Source: Pochonia chlamydosporia 170 | Lineage: Eukaryota; Ascomycota; Sordariomycetes; Hypocreales; Clavicipitaceae | NCBI RefSeq assembly: GCF_001653235.2 | Contig: NC_035796.1 | Coordinates: 1,178,001 to 1,242,000 of the forward strand | Reading direction: 5' to 3' | Length of the DNA: 64,000 nucleotides | Shown: positions 53,944 to 64,000 of the stretch, piece by piece | Layout of the letters: the number at the start of each line of letters is the position of its first letter | How positions within the stretch are numbered: the first letter of the stretch is position 1 | Translations under genes and position numbers: made by a program | Notes under the pieces: generated by a model | Told to the model about the DNA's origin: nothing | Database searches by the model: none | Seen by the model: the letters and a program-made list of their open reading frames with translations, nothing else

Positions 53944-56900
53944 ATGAGTTCAGCAAGCAGCGACGGCGCAAACCAGCCGGCCGTCTCTCGTGAGCCAATT
54001 TCTGGGCGTGAGGCCTCGAAGCCTGACCCGGCGACGACGTGCGACCGAGATGAAGAAGTGAAGACCGAGACAGCGGACCGAAATGTGGCACCAGCGTCTG
54101 CGTCCGCACCGACGGACCTTGAGGGCAAGACGTCTGCTCTGGCTGCAAAGGCCCTGAAATTCATATCTGAAGCTACACCAACAACTTTGGCTGGGATTGC
54201 AGTTGGATTTTCTGCCATTCTATATGCTATCCTTGGCAGAATCGGACTGTTGCTTATTGGTGCCGTTGCCGGAGTGCTGGCATTCATCTCGTTGGAAGCC
54301 AAGAACCCAGCCATAGCGCAGGCTGTCAGAGGAGAAAAAGGGCCCGAAGTTCTCGATCGACTATGGCTTGATATGAAGCAAATCAAGACAAGCGACTGTA
54401 GTCAAGATGAAGATGCCGAGGAGGCTGCCATCAAGTCGTTTGACGATTTCCGGCCCGAAACTCGGGACGCCCTGGGCGGACTCGTGGATGCAGTTATTCG
54501 AGACTATGTCAAGTGGTGGTACACTCCAATTATACCAGGGGATCATTCGTTCCCCCTTGCATGTCGGAAGACTCTAAATTCCTACCTTTTAGCCATCGCC
54601 AATCGCATGTCAAGGAAACGACCGGCTGACGCGTTCCTGGATCTGCTCACTAACAGTTCTTCCATTGTCATCGCCCTGCTGTCAGAACTCGCAGCTGCTT
54701 TTGCGGATCTACCTCCTGAGACGAATATGACTGCCGCAGATGCAGTTTATAACTACCTAGCATCAAATCCAGATTCTCGGCTTGCCAACCTACTCAACCA
54801 GAAACAACAGGCGGCCAAGTTCAGAATGGTTGCCGAGGATCTCTTGGGATTCTTGGACCGGGGTTCACAAAACTGCGACCCAGCTCGAATTTTTCTGCGA
54901 GAAATTCTTGCAAATTCCGTACTTGAGACAACCTTGCAAACTTGTAGCAAGGCTGAATGGATCAATGGATGGATTGTGTATCTGCTCGAGGCCGGCGAAC
55001 CTGACATCAACCAGGCCATTGACGTAGGGATGCAGACTGGCCGCGATACAGGGTCTAATGTGTTTGCGGATATCGACGGAAATGTAGGCAATATTGGTAT
55101 TGCAAAGCCGACGGTGGCCCGTTCTAGCTCGGAAATTTCGCGTCGAAAAGAATCGCTCGGCCATAAGAAGAAGCTGAGTAGAGCCGATGAAGAGTTAGAA
55201 GAGGCCATGGAAGAAATGAAGCGTATGAATGCAATGATGGCTCGGGATGGGCAACGAAAGGAACAAGCCTCGATCAACTTGGACAAGATAGACACACCGA
55301 ACAAGAGCCTGGAACTGGTGGCAGAGGCTCAAGAAACTGCCAAGCAACCAACCGAGAAGCCTGAAGAGTCAACGGTATCGAGAGATTCTGGAGAAAAAGT
55401 ATCCCCCAGAGGCACATCAACGGATGGATTCTCAAGCAAAAGCGAGACAGGGAACACGCCGGTTACACCACGATCGACTCTCGGGTCGTCGAGCCAACAA
55501 TCGTCACCAACTCGCTCGAATGAGCAGCGCTTTACTTCGTTCGATCAAATTGTTCCCGCAGGCCAATCGGAAGATAACGAAGAGGATGGTCCCAGAAAAG
55601 CTCCGCTCACCCTTCACAACGCTTCATTTACGCTACACGACGATGCCACAGGGGACGGGGGCAAGATGCGAAATAAACCCAACTGGGACTATCTAATTCA
55701 AGTCGAGCCTTCGTCTTCAGCACACACAGGCTGGATGATCGTTCGACGATACTCAGACTTCGAAACGCTGCACGAAATTCTGAGAAGGATTGCGGCTATT
55801 TCTGGGGCTACTGCTTTCACGGAATTGCACAAGGAATTGCCAAATTGGAGAGTTCACACGAGAGAATCTCTCCGAGGAGAGCTTGAAAGGTACCTGAGAG
55901 ACGCGTGTTGGTATCAGTCGCTGGCGGAGAGTGAAGGCATGAAGCGGTTTCTGGAGAAGTCTCAGGGCCACACTCACGGTAACTCAAAGTCATTTGGTTG
56001 GGAGGCCGTTGGCAAGAATATGCTCGATGTCCTCACTATTGCGCCAAAAGGTGCCATGGAAGGAGGGAAGACGTTGGTTGGCGGTGTCAGTGGAGTGTTT
56101 GGCAACATTGCAGGCCTCACTAGGAAGTCGACCAGCCAGTCTGTTGACTTGACTCACTCTGCAAACCGTCTATCGATATCTACGCCGCCGCGAGTTGACT
56201 CTGCTAGATCTCCAGCAAGGTCAGACCGGGCCAGCATGGACAGTCAACGGTCTTCAGTCATTTCCACCCAACCTGGCAAAATGGCTCCAATGTCACGACG
56301 GCCGAGTTACCAGTCTGTCGGCGATCTTGACGGGGAAATGGGCAGAACGGGACGCAGTGCTGAGAGGATGGAGCCTGGATCAGGGCCAGCAAGCGCACGA
56401 CCAAGCAGAGAGCATAGTAGAGCATCCAGTTTGGCAGCTCTTCGCTCACCATCAACTGTCAGTCTTGACTTCACCAAGCTTCCGCCGCCACCCGATGAGA
56501 TGGCCAGTGACTACGAATCATCGGTGAATGGCGATGAAACACAGTCGAGACAAAACGACGGCGCAAACATCTATCAGACCATTCGCGGCTTGCCAAGTAG
56601 CTCCAGTGCACCATCGTTATCGAACTTGAACGGGGGGAAGAAGACGATTGCGAAACCTGTCAAACAGTACTCACAGATGTCGGAACAGGAAACACGGGTT
56701 GCCGTGGAACTGCTGTTTGCCGTGATCAATGAAATGTACACTCTGTCGTCGGCATGGAACATTCGCCGCACACTCCTTACTGCAGCCAAGTCGTTTCTCC
56801 TGAGACCTGGAAACCCGTCATTGCTCACCGTGCAGTCCCTGATACAGTCGTCCGTGCTCGATGCAAACACGTCAGATGCCGGAATTGCGGCCCAGCTGCG

Positions 56901-57168
56901 CAAGCTCCGAGAGAACACGATGCCAACGGACCAGGAGCGAGCTACCTGGCCGGAGGAATTGACGAACGACGAAAAGGAGAAGCTGGCAATCAAGGCACGC
57001 AAGCTGCTCATCCAGAGCGGGGTTCCAGCAGCGTTGATGGGTGTCATGGGACAAGCGGCAACAGGTGAAGCACTTGGCAGGGTGTTTGACTGCCTGCAGA
57101 TAGAGGAGGTGGCGAGGGGTTTGATATTCGGACTAATTCTGCAAACAGTGAGGATTGTGACGCACTGA
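53944..57168 (+). CDS. PXA-PX-Nexin_C sorting nexin (Mdm1/SNX13-like)
   Basis: Single exon, 1074 aa. ATG 53944 is the first in the frame. A polar N terminus precedes two close membrane segments (about residues 80-118, TLAGIAVGFSAILYAILG and IGLLLIGAVAGVLAFISLEA), a hairpin typical of ER-anchored members. Then come a PXA domain (about 165-345), a coiled-coil (KKLSRADEELEEAMEEMKRM), a disordered Ser-rich linker, a PX domain (about 552-690, with WMIVRRYSDFETLHEILRR, the phosphoinositide-binding RRYSDF), another disordered stretch and a Nexin_C domain (about 910-1070). No RGS domain is seen. Yeast Mdm1 tethers ER to vacuole and lipid droplets; a like role is inferred. Confidence 0.88.
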   Translation: MSSASSDGANQPAVSREPISGREASKPDPATTCDRDEEVKTETADRNVAPASASAPTDLEGKTSALAAKALKFISEATPTTLAGIAVGFSAILYAILGRIGLLLIGAVAGVLAFISLEAKNPAIAQAVRGEKGPEVLDRLWLDMKQIKTSDCSQDEDAEEAAIKSFDDFRPETRDALGGLVDAVIRDYVKWWYTPIIPGDHSFPLACRKTLNSYLLAIANRMSRKRPADAFLDLLTNSSSIVIALLSELAAAFADLPPETNMTAADAVYNYLASNPDSRLANLLNQKQQAAKFRMVAEDLLGFLDRGSQNCDPARIFLREILANSVLETTLQTCSKAEWINGWIVYLLEAGEPDINQAIDVGMQTGRDTGSNVFADIDGNVGNIGIAKPTVARSSSEISRRKESLGHKKKLSRADEELEEAMEEMKRMNAMMARDGQRKEQASINLDKIDTPNKSLELVAEAQETAKQPTEKPEESTVSRDSGEKVSPRGTSTDGFSSKSETGNTPVTPRSTLGSSSQQSSPTRSNEQRFTSFDQIVPAGQSEDNEEDGPRKAPLTLHNASFTLHDDATGDGGKMRNKPNWDYLIQVEPSSSAHTGWMIVRRYSDFETLHEILRRIAAISGATAFTELHKELPNWRVHTRESLRGELERYLRDACWYQSLAESEGMKRFLEKSQGHTHGNSKSFGWEAVGKNMLDVLTIAPKGAMEGGKTLVGGVSGVFGNIAGLTRKSTSQSVDLTHSANRLSISTPPRVDSARSPARSDRASMDSQRSSVISTQPGKMAPMSRRPSYQSVGDLDGEMGRTGRSAERMEPGSGPASARPSREHSRASSLAALRSPSTVSLDFTKLPPPPDEMASDYESSVNGDETQSRQNDGANIYQTIRGLPSSSSAPSLSNLNGGKKTIAKPVKQYSQMSEQETRVAVELLFAVINEMYTLSSAWNIRRTLLTAAKSFLLRPGNPSLLTVQSLIQSSVLDANTSDAGIAAQLRKLRENTMPTDQERATWPEELTNDEKEKLAIKARKLLIQSGVPAALMGVMGQAATGEALGRVFDCLQIEEVARGLIFGLILQTVRIVTH

Positions 57169-60100
57169 TATTATTGCAGGACAGAACTGGGATTGACGAT
57201 GAGTGACGACTGTTCTGGGGGTGGCGGTTTGACACCGAGAGATTAAGATTTGCTCCTCCTAAGCTGAGGGGGGCTGAACGGCAATCACGCCTACCGGTGA
57301 GGAGTTTGACGGGCTTGGTAATGTACGAGTACATGTCATATCAGGAACGGAGTACGAGCAGGAAACGCATGTTATTTTCTGTCCATCCTGTTTGTTTTTG
57401 AGTTGAAACAGCGGCGAAAAAGCGAGCCTTGACAAAACATGGCATAACGACTAGATAACACACACACCTATATACTTTTAATAACAAGCAGAGCAAAATA
57501 GCACCGGGTGCTGTTTTATTGATTCTACAATTGAGCGTCTCTCACATCACATCTTTCTGTGGTTCAAACGAAACTAACAACTCGCAATGACGATGTGAGG
57601 CTCCTAGTGGCATTGACTCGAGCATCGTAGAAGTATTGTAGATCGTTCTATCCAAGTGGCGGTGGTACGTGTCACAAACCACCGACGTGCCTCCAACCGA
57701 AGCGTGGCATTGAGCACAAGATGGACCAAGCGTTCGTGGGAAGAAAATCTGCATCGAGATGTGGACCTGACAATAACAACAAACTAAAAACACCAACACC
57801 ATCACGCTAGTCACTCATGGATGACCAGATGCAGTCCGTCCGGGGAATTGCTTCCTCCATGCAGGTGATTATCTAGTCCACCGGCTATCCTATTAAACAA
57901 AAAAAGCAACATGCACGTCGGGCGCACACCGTCAGACTAAGCATCATCAACTGACATGACAGCCCTTCAATCTACTTTGCGGGGAACAGGGATGATTCCA
58001 CGTTCAGTTTTCGCTCCCGGTGGCTAAAAAGTTATCGTTTCGTCTCATGTCGTGCCCCATCCCTACTAGTGCCGGTGTGGAGTGTCCAGCACCGCAAATC
58101 AGGCGATCTTCGTCCAGGGCTGAGAGGAAGTGCCATTACCACAGGTAGGTTGAAACTGCTGTAAACGACATCTGGAGTGTTAGTCTGCTTCGTTAACCCC
58201 TGTGCAAATCTTCGGTGGGAGGTCACGCATGCGTTAAGGCGCTTCTGGTGGTCTTCTTTGGAAGGATGTTTCCCCGCTTTGGTGGTGACAAATTCTGGAT
58301 GGGCTGGAGATGGAGCTGGGGATGGAGTTTAGACTGGTTTGATGGGCAGGCAACCAGGTTATGGTGGCGTTTTCTGCATCGCTTGGAGGTTATGGGAAAG
58401 ATGGCCTTTCTGGTTTTGGATAGAAGAACGAGAAGACACACGAACTACTTGAACTATTTCGTGCAGACGTAGTGGCAGGAACATGGGGAACCAACATCAT
58501 GAAGGATCAAAACCCCCGTTCCGCTAACTTCGGTGGTCAAAGTCCGATCTGCAGAACACTTTTTGTCTTTCGATTCCCGACGTGAAGCTAGGCCAGTTAG
58601 CATGCAAGTAGTAAATTATACGGACTGGCCGGCTTTGAAGACACCCAAGATATGCATGCGTGCCATGTGGTTCAGAAACAGGCATGTCTGCAGCATCCCC
58701 TTTATTGATGGTGTGTCGAGACTAAACTTGACTGGCCTGCCTTCACCGCGGGACGGGAGGAAAATTATCAGAAATAGGAGGCGTGCTGCGTCCAAGAAGG
58801 ATGTGCTGCATGCATGAAGCACTGAAAATGGTTTCCGTGACGTTTTGGGCCAGAACTGGCGTCGTATTTGTCCCAGAAGGCGCGTGGTAGAGTTGCAGTG
58901 AGGGAAGGGGATCCGTCTCTTGGCAAGGAACTATGGTTGAGGTTACGGCAGAGAGTTGGATTGATCTCCATTCTGATCGTCTTGCAGCCGAAACAGGAAC
59001 TAAACCGTACGACTTTATAGAAAGGGGTGAATGCCGAGACTGCCTTGCTGCGCTGGTCATGTTGAGAGTAGATCGATACGCCAAGCAGGCAAGCAGCAAG
59101 TACATTAGGTCTGATTCGTGGGAAATAGTACCATCGAGTGTACACATGCTTCATCTGAGAAGCATTGTTGGTCATAGATATGTGTTGCGGTTTTGTAGCA
59201 CACTCCTGTTGATATTCAGCTTCAAGCGTACCCTCCGGACAGCAAGTGCCGATACTTCACCTTGCGCACATTGAACCAATAATGAACCGATCAAGCCTGT
59301 AATAATTGCCAAGTATCGAAATCTTCCCAAGGATATCATGCAGTAGGCCAGCTCCTCCGTCACACATCTTAACGGATGATCATATTGCCGCCCACATAAA
59401 ACGGGTGTCCTTTACCAATCGTGAGTGTAATTTACGAACCTTCATATACATCTCATTCAGCCAAGCACGAACTACTGCCCCGTGCAGATAAGTCACCCCC
59501 AGCCGTTCCTGGGCGCTCCATAATTTCACCATCACGATATTGACAGCCCTCAGCCACGGAGGCGTCATCACTAGGAACCCCCCATACCTCCCACGAAGAA
59601 ATAGTCGACATCGAGAGCCTTGTTATTTCGACTCCCCCAGCCGCACGCCACTGAGCCGTCTTCTAACGCAGTATGTGCCAGTATACCATTGCTTGTTGCC
59701 CCTCACCGCTAGATGCCCTGCAACTAGCGACCATGGGTGGTATTGTTTAAGAGGAAGTTGCATTAATCCTTAAAGGGCGTCGTCATCGTAGATGCAGGCT
59801 GTAGCTAGGACGAAGATCTAAGTAATCCTGGACAATCTGTTAGGGCGCTTGATGCTTCCGGTAAGGGACCAACATCACAGATGCGGTCAATGGAGGCTGA
59901 GTGACAGGTTCAATTGTAGTAATGTGGTTGTATTTGGTATGAATAATGAGGTATTGTACCTATCCCGCCTTGAAAAACTCCAGACAGCCGTAAAACTCAT
60001 TTAATATTATTACTTCAAACATGATTGCTCCCTTATTGGCAATCTCATATGAAAGGCTTCCCCATTGAAGAATTAATGTAGACCGTGAAGGAAAATGAAA

Positions 60101-60338
60101 CGCAGAATGCCGCCGGCAAACATGAATTAGGCATCCAGTAGGAAGAGATGCGTAAATAGAATATGCAATAGAGAAAAGAAAAGTCCCAGGTGGCGTAAGG
60201 GGTATCGAAAGGAAGGATACAGTTTGCAAAAAGCTAAAATAATGCCACAGATGATGGGTAGGTCGTGGTCATGGTCATGTCGTATCTCGCATGATGTAAA
60301 TGATTCAGTATGAGTATCATCTTCGTTTCCGTAGCAAA
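57169..60338. other. 3.2 kb gene-free region
   Basis: The longest gap in the window. Frames up to 135 codons occur on both strands around 58200-59300 but show no domain, no signal peptide and no consistent splice sites. I see no tRNA, rRNA or transposon remnant. It includes the 3' flanks of both neighbouring convergent genes. Confidence 0.5.
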
Positions 60339-62725
60339 TTATGGTTTGAAGACGGCTGAAGTAAGAAGAATGGCATCTTCTTTGCCTCCATCCTTGGTGT
60401 TAGGTGACACTGGACTAGGAGTTGCATTTTTGCAATCCCTGTTAATGGCAGCGACCGCGGCAGCCACGCTACCCGTGGTTTTTGAGCTGGAAGATGGTGT
60501 GGGCTGAGGAGGAGGAGCAGCGGTTGGTGTAGTGGTTGGTGTGGTATTGATGGTACCTGGAGTGGTTTCTTTGGGACCTGCAGAAGTAGAGGATGCAGCT
60601 CCAGAGCCAAGAGGGGGAGGGCTTGGACCATTGGCCCAGCCGCTAAGTTTCTCGTGGCTTCGTTGTCTCTGGTGTTGAATCTCCTTGGCAGTGGCAGTAG
60701 TTGGTTCAGGTGTCGGCGTAGGCGAGCTGCCAGCGCCCATCTTGGAGATTTCGTTCTCTACGTCAGCAAGAAGTGCGTAAACGTCATCACCGGCATATAT
60801 GCGGATACTCTCGACATCAGATCTCTTGAGTGTGACTGCACTGTCGGCCCTGCTGAGACTGGATCCATTTTCAGCAGCTTCTTCAACAACAGGTTGCTCA
60901 AGAATTGTACTAGGGACTTGAGCAACGACCCGTTGAGGAGACGGTGAGGCGCTCCCAGCTCGACTTGCAAACTCTGTTTTGGATGGGCTTCGCGGTGGTG
61001 TAGATAGTTCACGAGGGCCTCCAGGAGACATGACCTGCTGAAGTGGCTCTGTCACGCCAGGTCCCGCGCTTGCAACAGGGAGCAAGGTTGCAGCCGCAAC
61101 ATGCTCAAGGAGCTTCTGACGAACTCTAGTACGACGATTCTCTGCCTGTTCCAGCTTGGTGACCCAGTCATCAATTGATGCGTCTAGTTCAGCCAATGCC
61201 TCCTCCTGCTTCAGCATGGATTCATGGCTAAATTTGGCCACCCTCGGCGACCGAAGGTACTGGCAGATGCGTGAGTGCAAATTGCGACGTCCGGCGCGCA
61301 GTGACGTGTATGTGCGGCGCAGGTAATCGGTTCGTTCATCTAGGTGTCGAAGTTCCTTTGATAGAGCATCGACGTCCTCGATCTTGAGAACTTCAAACCT
61401 TTCCGCCTGTCCTAAGGCCTGTTTGTGAAGGGCCGTAATGTCTTTCGCGCTGAGCTTTTGCACTGCCTCCGACGGTTTCCATCCCTTTGGCAGTTCCTCG
61501 AAAGCTCGTCTCTCACAACTCATAGCCCTCTTTGTGTCGTTGGATTTCAGGATGGGTCCATTGTTATTACGAACTTCGGCTCGCTTTCTTGGCCTTCCAC
61601 GGTCCATCATGGACGTTGAAGACTCTGATGCTCCACGGCGATGCATGTGCACATTGGGTTTCCGTGGCTCGTCCAGTAGAGGCGGCAGCACACCTCGGTC
61701 ACTTTGCGCTGAGCGAATGCTAGCCCCATCCCAGGGTCTTGGGGAGGCACGATGAGACTCCATGATGGGAGCGGATATCGGAGTTGGTAACGTAACTGTA
61801 GACGAGGTCTCAATTGTGGCAGACCTTGGATACGAGAGATCAGGTGAGGAAGTGCTTGGAGTGATTCGTGATCGACTGAGGGGTGAGTTTTCAATGCGAG
61901 CGCTCCGAGAAGATGTCATTGGGGGTGTGCTATCCGACCTAAGTTTGGCACTGGAGACTCTGGATTGCAGAAGAGGGGCTGGAAGCTCGTTGGCAGGAAT
62001 AACTAGAGGAGTCAACCGTCGAGCACAAGACTGTGAGACGGGGGCACCAAAGGCGTGTGGAGGAAGAGCTTCGTCAATACACATGGAAAGCTCGTCGCCA
62101 ATGGGTAATCTGATGTCGTTGATGAAAATTGGTGCCCGTTGCCTCTCTTCTCTTGCGTCCTCGGGGGCACTGGCAGAGCGTTCGTGGAGAGGTGGTCGTC
62201 CAGGTATCGTGGCTATACCAGAGTTAGCTGTTGGGTCAGAATCAAGTAGTCTTCGAAAGAGTTGATACTAACGGGAGTCCATTGCAATTTCCTGAACGGT
62301 AGTCATGGGTTCTAATTCGGGCACGCTGATTTTCCGTCGTCTAATAGGATTATGTTGGTTGACCCGAAGGCGCAAAGTTGAAGACGCAACCTGTTTGTCA
62401 TTTCTATCGCCCATGGCTACAGCAAATGCCATTTCTGGGTCTAAGGACTTGTTTATATTCAAATTCGGAAGCTGTTTGTCCTTTGGGAATAGTTGGTACT
62501 TTTTTTGGTCCGTTGGAAGCATTCTCCAGGCAAACGGCTTCTCCATTGACGATGTAGGTGGTGTGGTCTAAGTGGAAGCCGTGTAAGCCAGACTAATTTT
62601 CTGTCATAGGTAGTTGGAAAGCCATAGGATAAAGTACTCACAGAAAGCATCGATAGTGCTGGAGATGATGGCTTTGATATAGAGCCAGGCTCCAGGTTGG
62701 CGATACAAGTCGCAATGTGAGCCAT
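60339..62725 (-). CDS. Uds1-type (up-regulated during septation) coiled-coil protein
   Basis: Three exons (62725-62642, 62567-62273, 62212-60339), 750 aa. Introns are 74 and 60 nt; the joins give SMLS-TTPPTSSMEKPFAWRM and AMDS-PTIPGRPPLHERSASAP. The N-terminal 365 residues are Ser/Pro/Arg-rich and disordered. A helical region (about 370-505) carries LKIEDVDALSKELRHLDERT, RTYTSLRAGRRNLHSRICQY and KQEEALAELDASIDDWVTKL, which I recognise as the fungal Uds1 domain. The C terminus is Pro/Thr/Ser-rich. The name comes from expression during septation in other fungi; molecular function is unknown. Confidence 0.75.
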
Positions 62726-64000
62726 CGAAATGAAGAAGTGCCTTTGACTATGCGTGGCTTGCCTAGCAGTTAGAGGTTTACAGCTAGTAGGGAGACGTCA
62801 CAGAGCCTTTCAATGTTGTTGAAGTAGATACCTCAAGGCACACAACTCAAGTAACAAACACACAGGTCAAGCAATGAATTTGGGATGGCATTGACATGTT
62901 GGCACTGGAGGTATATATCTGCGGAACGCCATGGTCTAAGCACTCAATGCGCAGTGTGACTAGCATGGATCATCCTAAGTCTACCTTTTGAGCCTTGGCT
63001 TGGATGAAGAGAAGAGGGTCCACGCTCACGGATGCCCACCATCGGGAAGCTCTTGGGAACCGTGCCCCTTGCCCAGTCCCAGAGAACCCTGGGTGTCAAA
63101 GTCATCGAGAAGCATGCACCGGCCGGGAATCTGAGACGAAGGTTGCCTTGGTCAGGGTATGGCCGTAGTCAGTCTCTGTGTTGATATGTGGGGGGGGAAT
63201 GGGTTGACGCAGGTCGATGGATGTCCAAAGTCGCACCGTTCACCTTCTCATGCAGAGGACGTCTGCCCTTGTCACAGTTGTCCTGGTTGGCTTCGCTCCC
63301 TTGGCCCAGGTGGTTGCAACTTGCGCAGAGGCAACGGGGCACATACATACATCAAAGTACATACATGGTGTTGAAACCAACTGCAAGGCGTAACACGAGG
63401 TCACCATTGTCCACTAGATGACGGCGAGCCAGTCCGAATTGGACTAGGCTCGAGCAACTGGCAGGAACCAGGGTCAAAGAGGCTGGAACGCCTTTCTGAA
63501 CTGGATGGAGTCAAACAGCTTCAGACCCCTGACGACCCGGCTATTCCCTGAAGGAAGTCATGAGGGGCTGGGGTGTCGTGGTTATGGATTTTGGTGGTTG
63601 TGGTGGTGGGAGGAACTGAAGCGTCCGGTCTCCATATTCCCAACTCCACCACGGCGGCCAGTGTCGCAACAGGGGCGAAATCCCTGTCAACCCGATTTTT
63701 GTAAGACCAGATCTGTACGCGATGCATTTGTGGCTGGTATCTTGTTCGGCCTTGAGTTTTAAGGGAACGGTGACGAGGGACTGTGAAAGTTGTGGATAGG
63801 ATAGTAATGTCCTTTTATCCGCCCAGACTTTCAGTCTCTGTCCAATGGCCGTTTCAACTCATCTCAACAGTTTCTAAATTTCTTCAAGAAGTAGTGTCTA
63901 TTGACTGGGATTGTTCCGGAAACGTGTGTCTCAAATGCTCGTCACTTCAGATATTGTCAGTGTTGTAGTCAGCTCCATCTCAAATTCTTTCGACAGAGAG
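62726..64000. other. 1.3 kb intergenic region at window end
   Basis: Promoter of the Uds1-type gene and beyond. Short overlapping frames at 63159-63762 have no coding features. A gene starting beyond 64000 cannot be judged. Confidence 0.55.

Overview
The window is nuclear DNA of a filamentous ascomycete, most likely a Sordariomycete and plausibly Hypocreales. Genes are compact and separate, on both strands. I model about 34 spliceosomal introns; most are 49-130 nt with GTRNGT donors and CTAAC/CTGAC branch points close to the acceptor. The proteins include typical Pezizomycotina families: Sur7/PalI, COP9 subunit 3, GPI-anchored Cys-rich proteins, DOMON-b561, a septation-type coiled-coil protein and a fungal DUF1365 protein. 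I cannot name the species. Exon borders were read by eye from splice motifs, frame continuity and recalled family features, not from alignments.

Layout. 0.6-7.2 kb: a GPI-type PLC-like phosphodiesterase, a Sur7/PalI membrane protein and a second, different PLC-like phosphodiesterase. 8.6-10.2 kb: CSN3. 11.8-12.5 kb: a small Cys-rich GPI protein. 13.2-20.9 kb: a large Mi-2/CHD-type remodeler, divergent from a mitochondrial rRNA 2'-O-methyltransferase. 21.1-26.7 kb: surface/secreted block with a type I membrane protein and two Cys-rich GPI-like proteins. 27.3-31.0 kb: a GFA-domain enzyme and a DUF1365 membrane protein. 31.8-38.0 kb: housekeeping block with MBF1, an interrupted hypothetical gene, epsilon-COP, ribosomal protein eL42 and a 2H phosphoesterase. 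38.3-43.9 kb: a ureidoglycolate lyase, an MFS transporter and a DOMON-cytochrome b561. 45.3-51.4 kb: a third PLC-like gene, a membrane J-protein and an SV2/sugar-porter-like MFS transporter. 52.6-62.7 kb: PC4/Sub1, a PXA-PX-Nexin_C sorting nexin and an Uds1-type coiled-coil protein, with a 3.2 kb gene-free gap.

No operon-like or biosynthetic cluster logic is visible: there is no PKS, NRPS, P450 or pathway regulator. Several pairs share divergent promoters (remodeler/rRNA methyltransferase, DUF1365/MBF1, epsilon-COP/eL42, ureidoglycolate lyase/MFS, PC4/sorting nexin). The window is weighted toward cell-surface functions: three PLC-X-like phosphodiesterases, three Cys-rich surface proteins, Sur7, a b561 reductase and two MFS carriers.

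The main anomalies are a one-base frameshift inside the helicase core of the remodeler (about 14828), an in-frame TAG in an otherwise intact hypothetical gene (33418-33420), a degenerate dispersed repeat (10.62-10.75 and 22.68-22.81 kb), and four copies of the palindrome TACCTAGGTA, one of which lies in what looks like an insertion within the repeat. I did not find convincing tRNA, rRNA, CRISPR or intact transposon genes.
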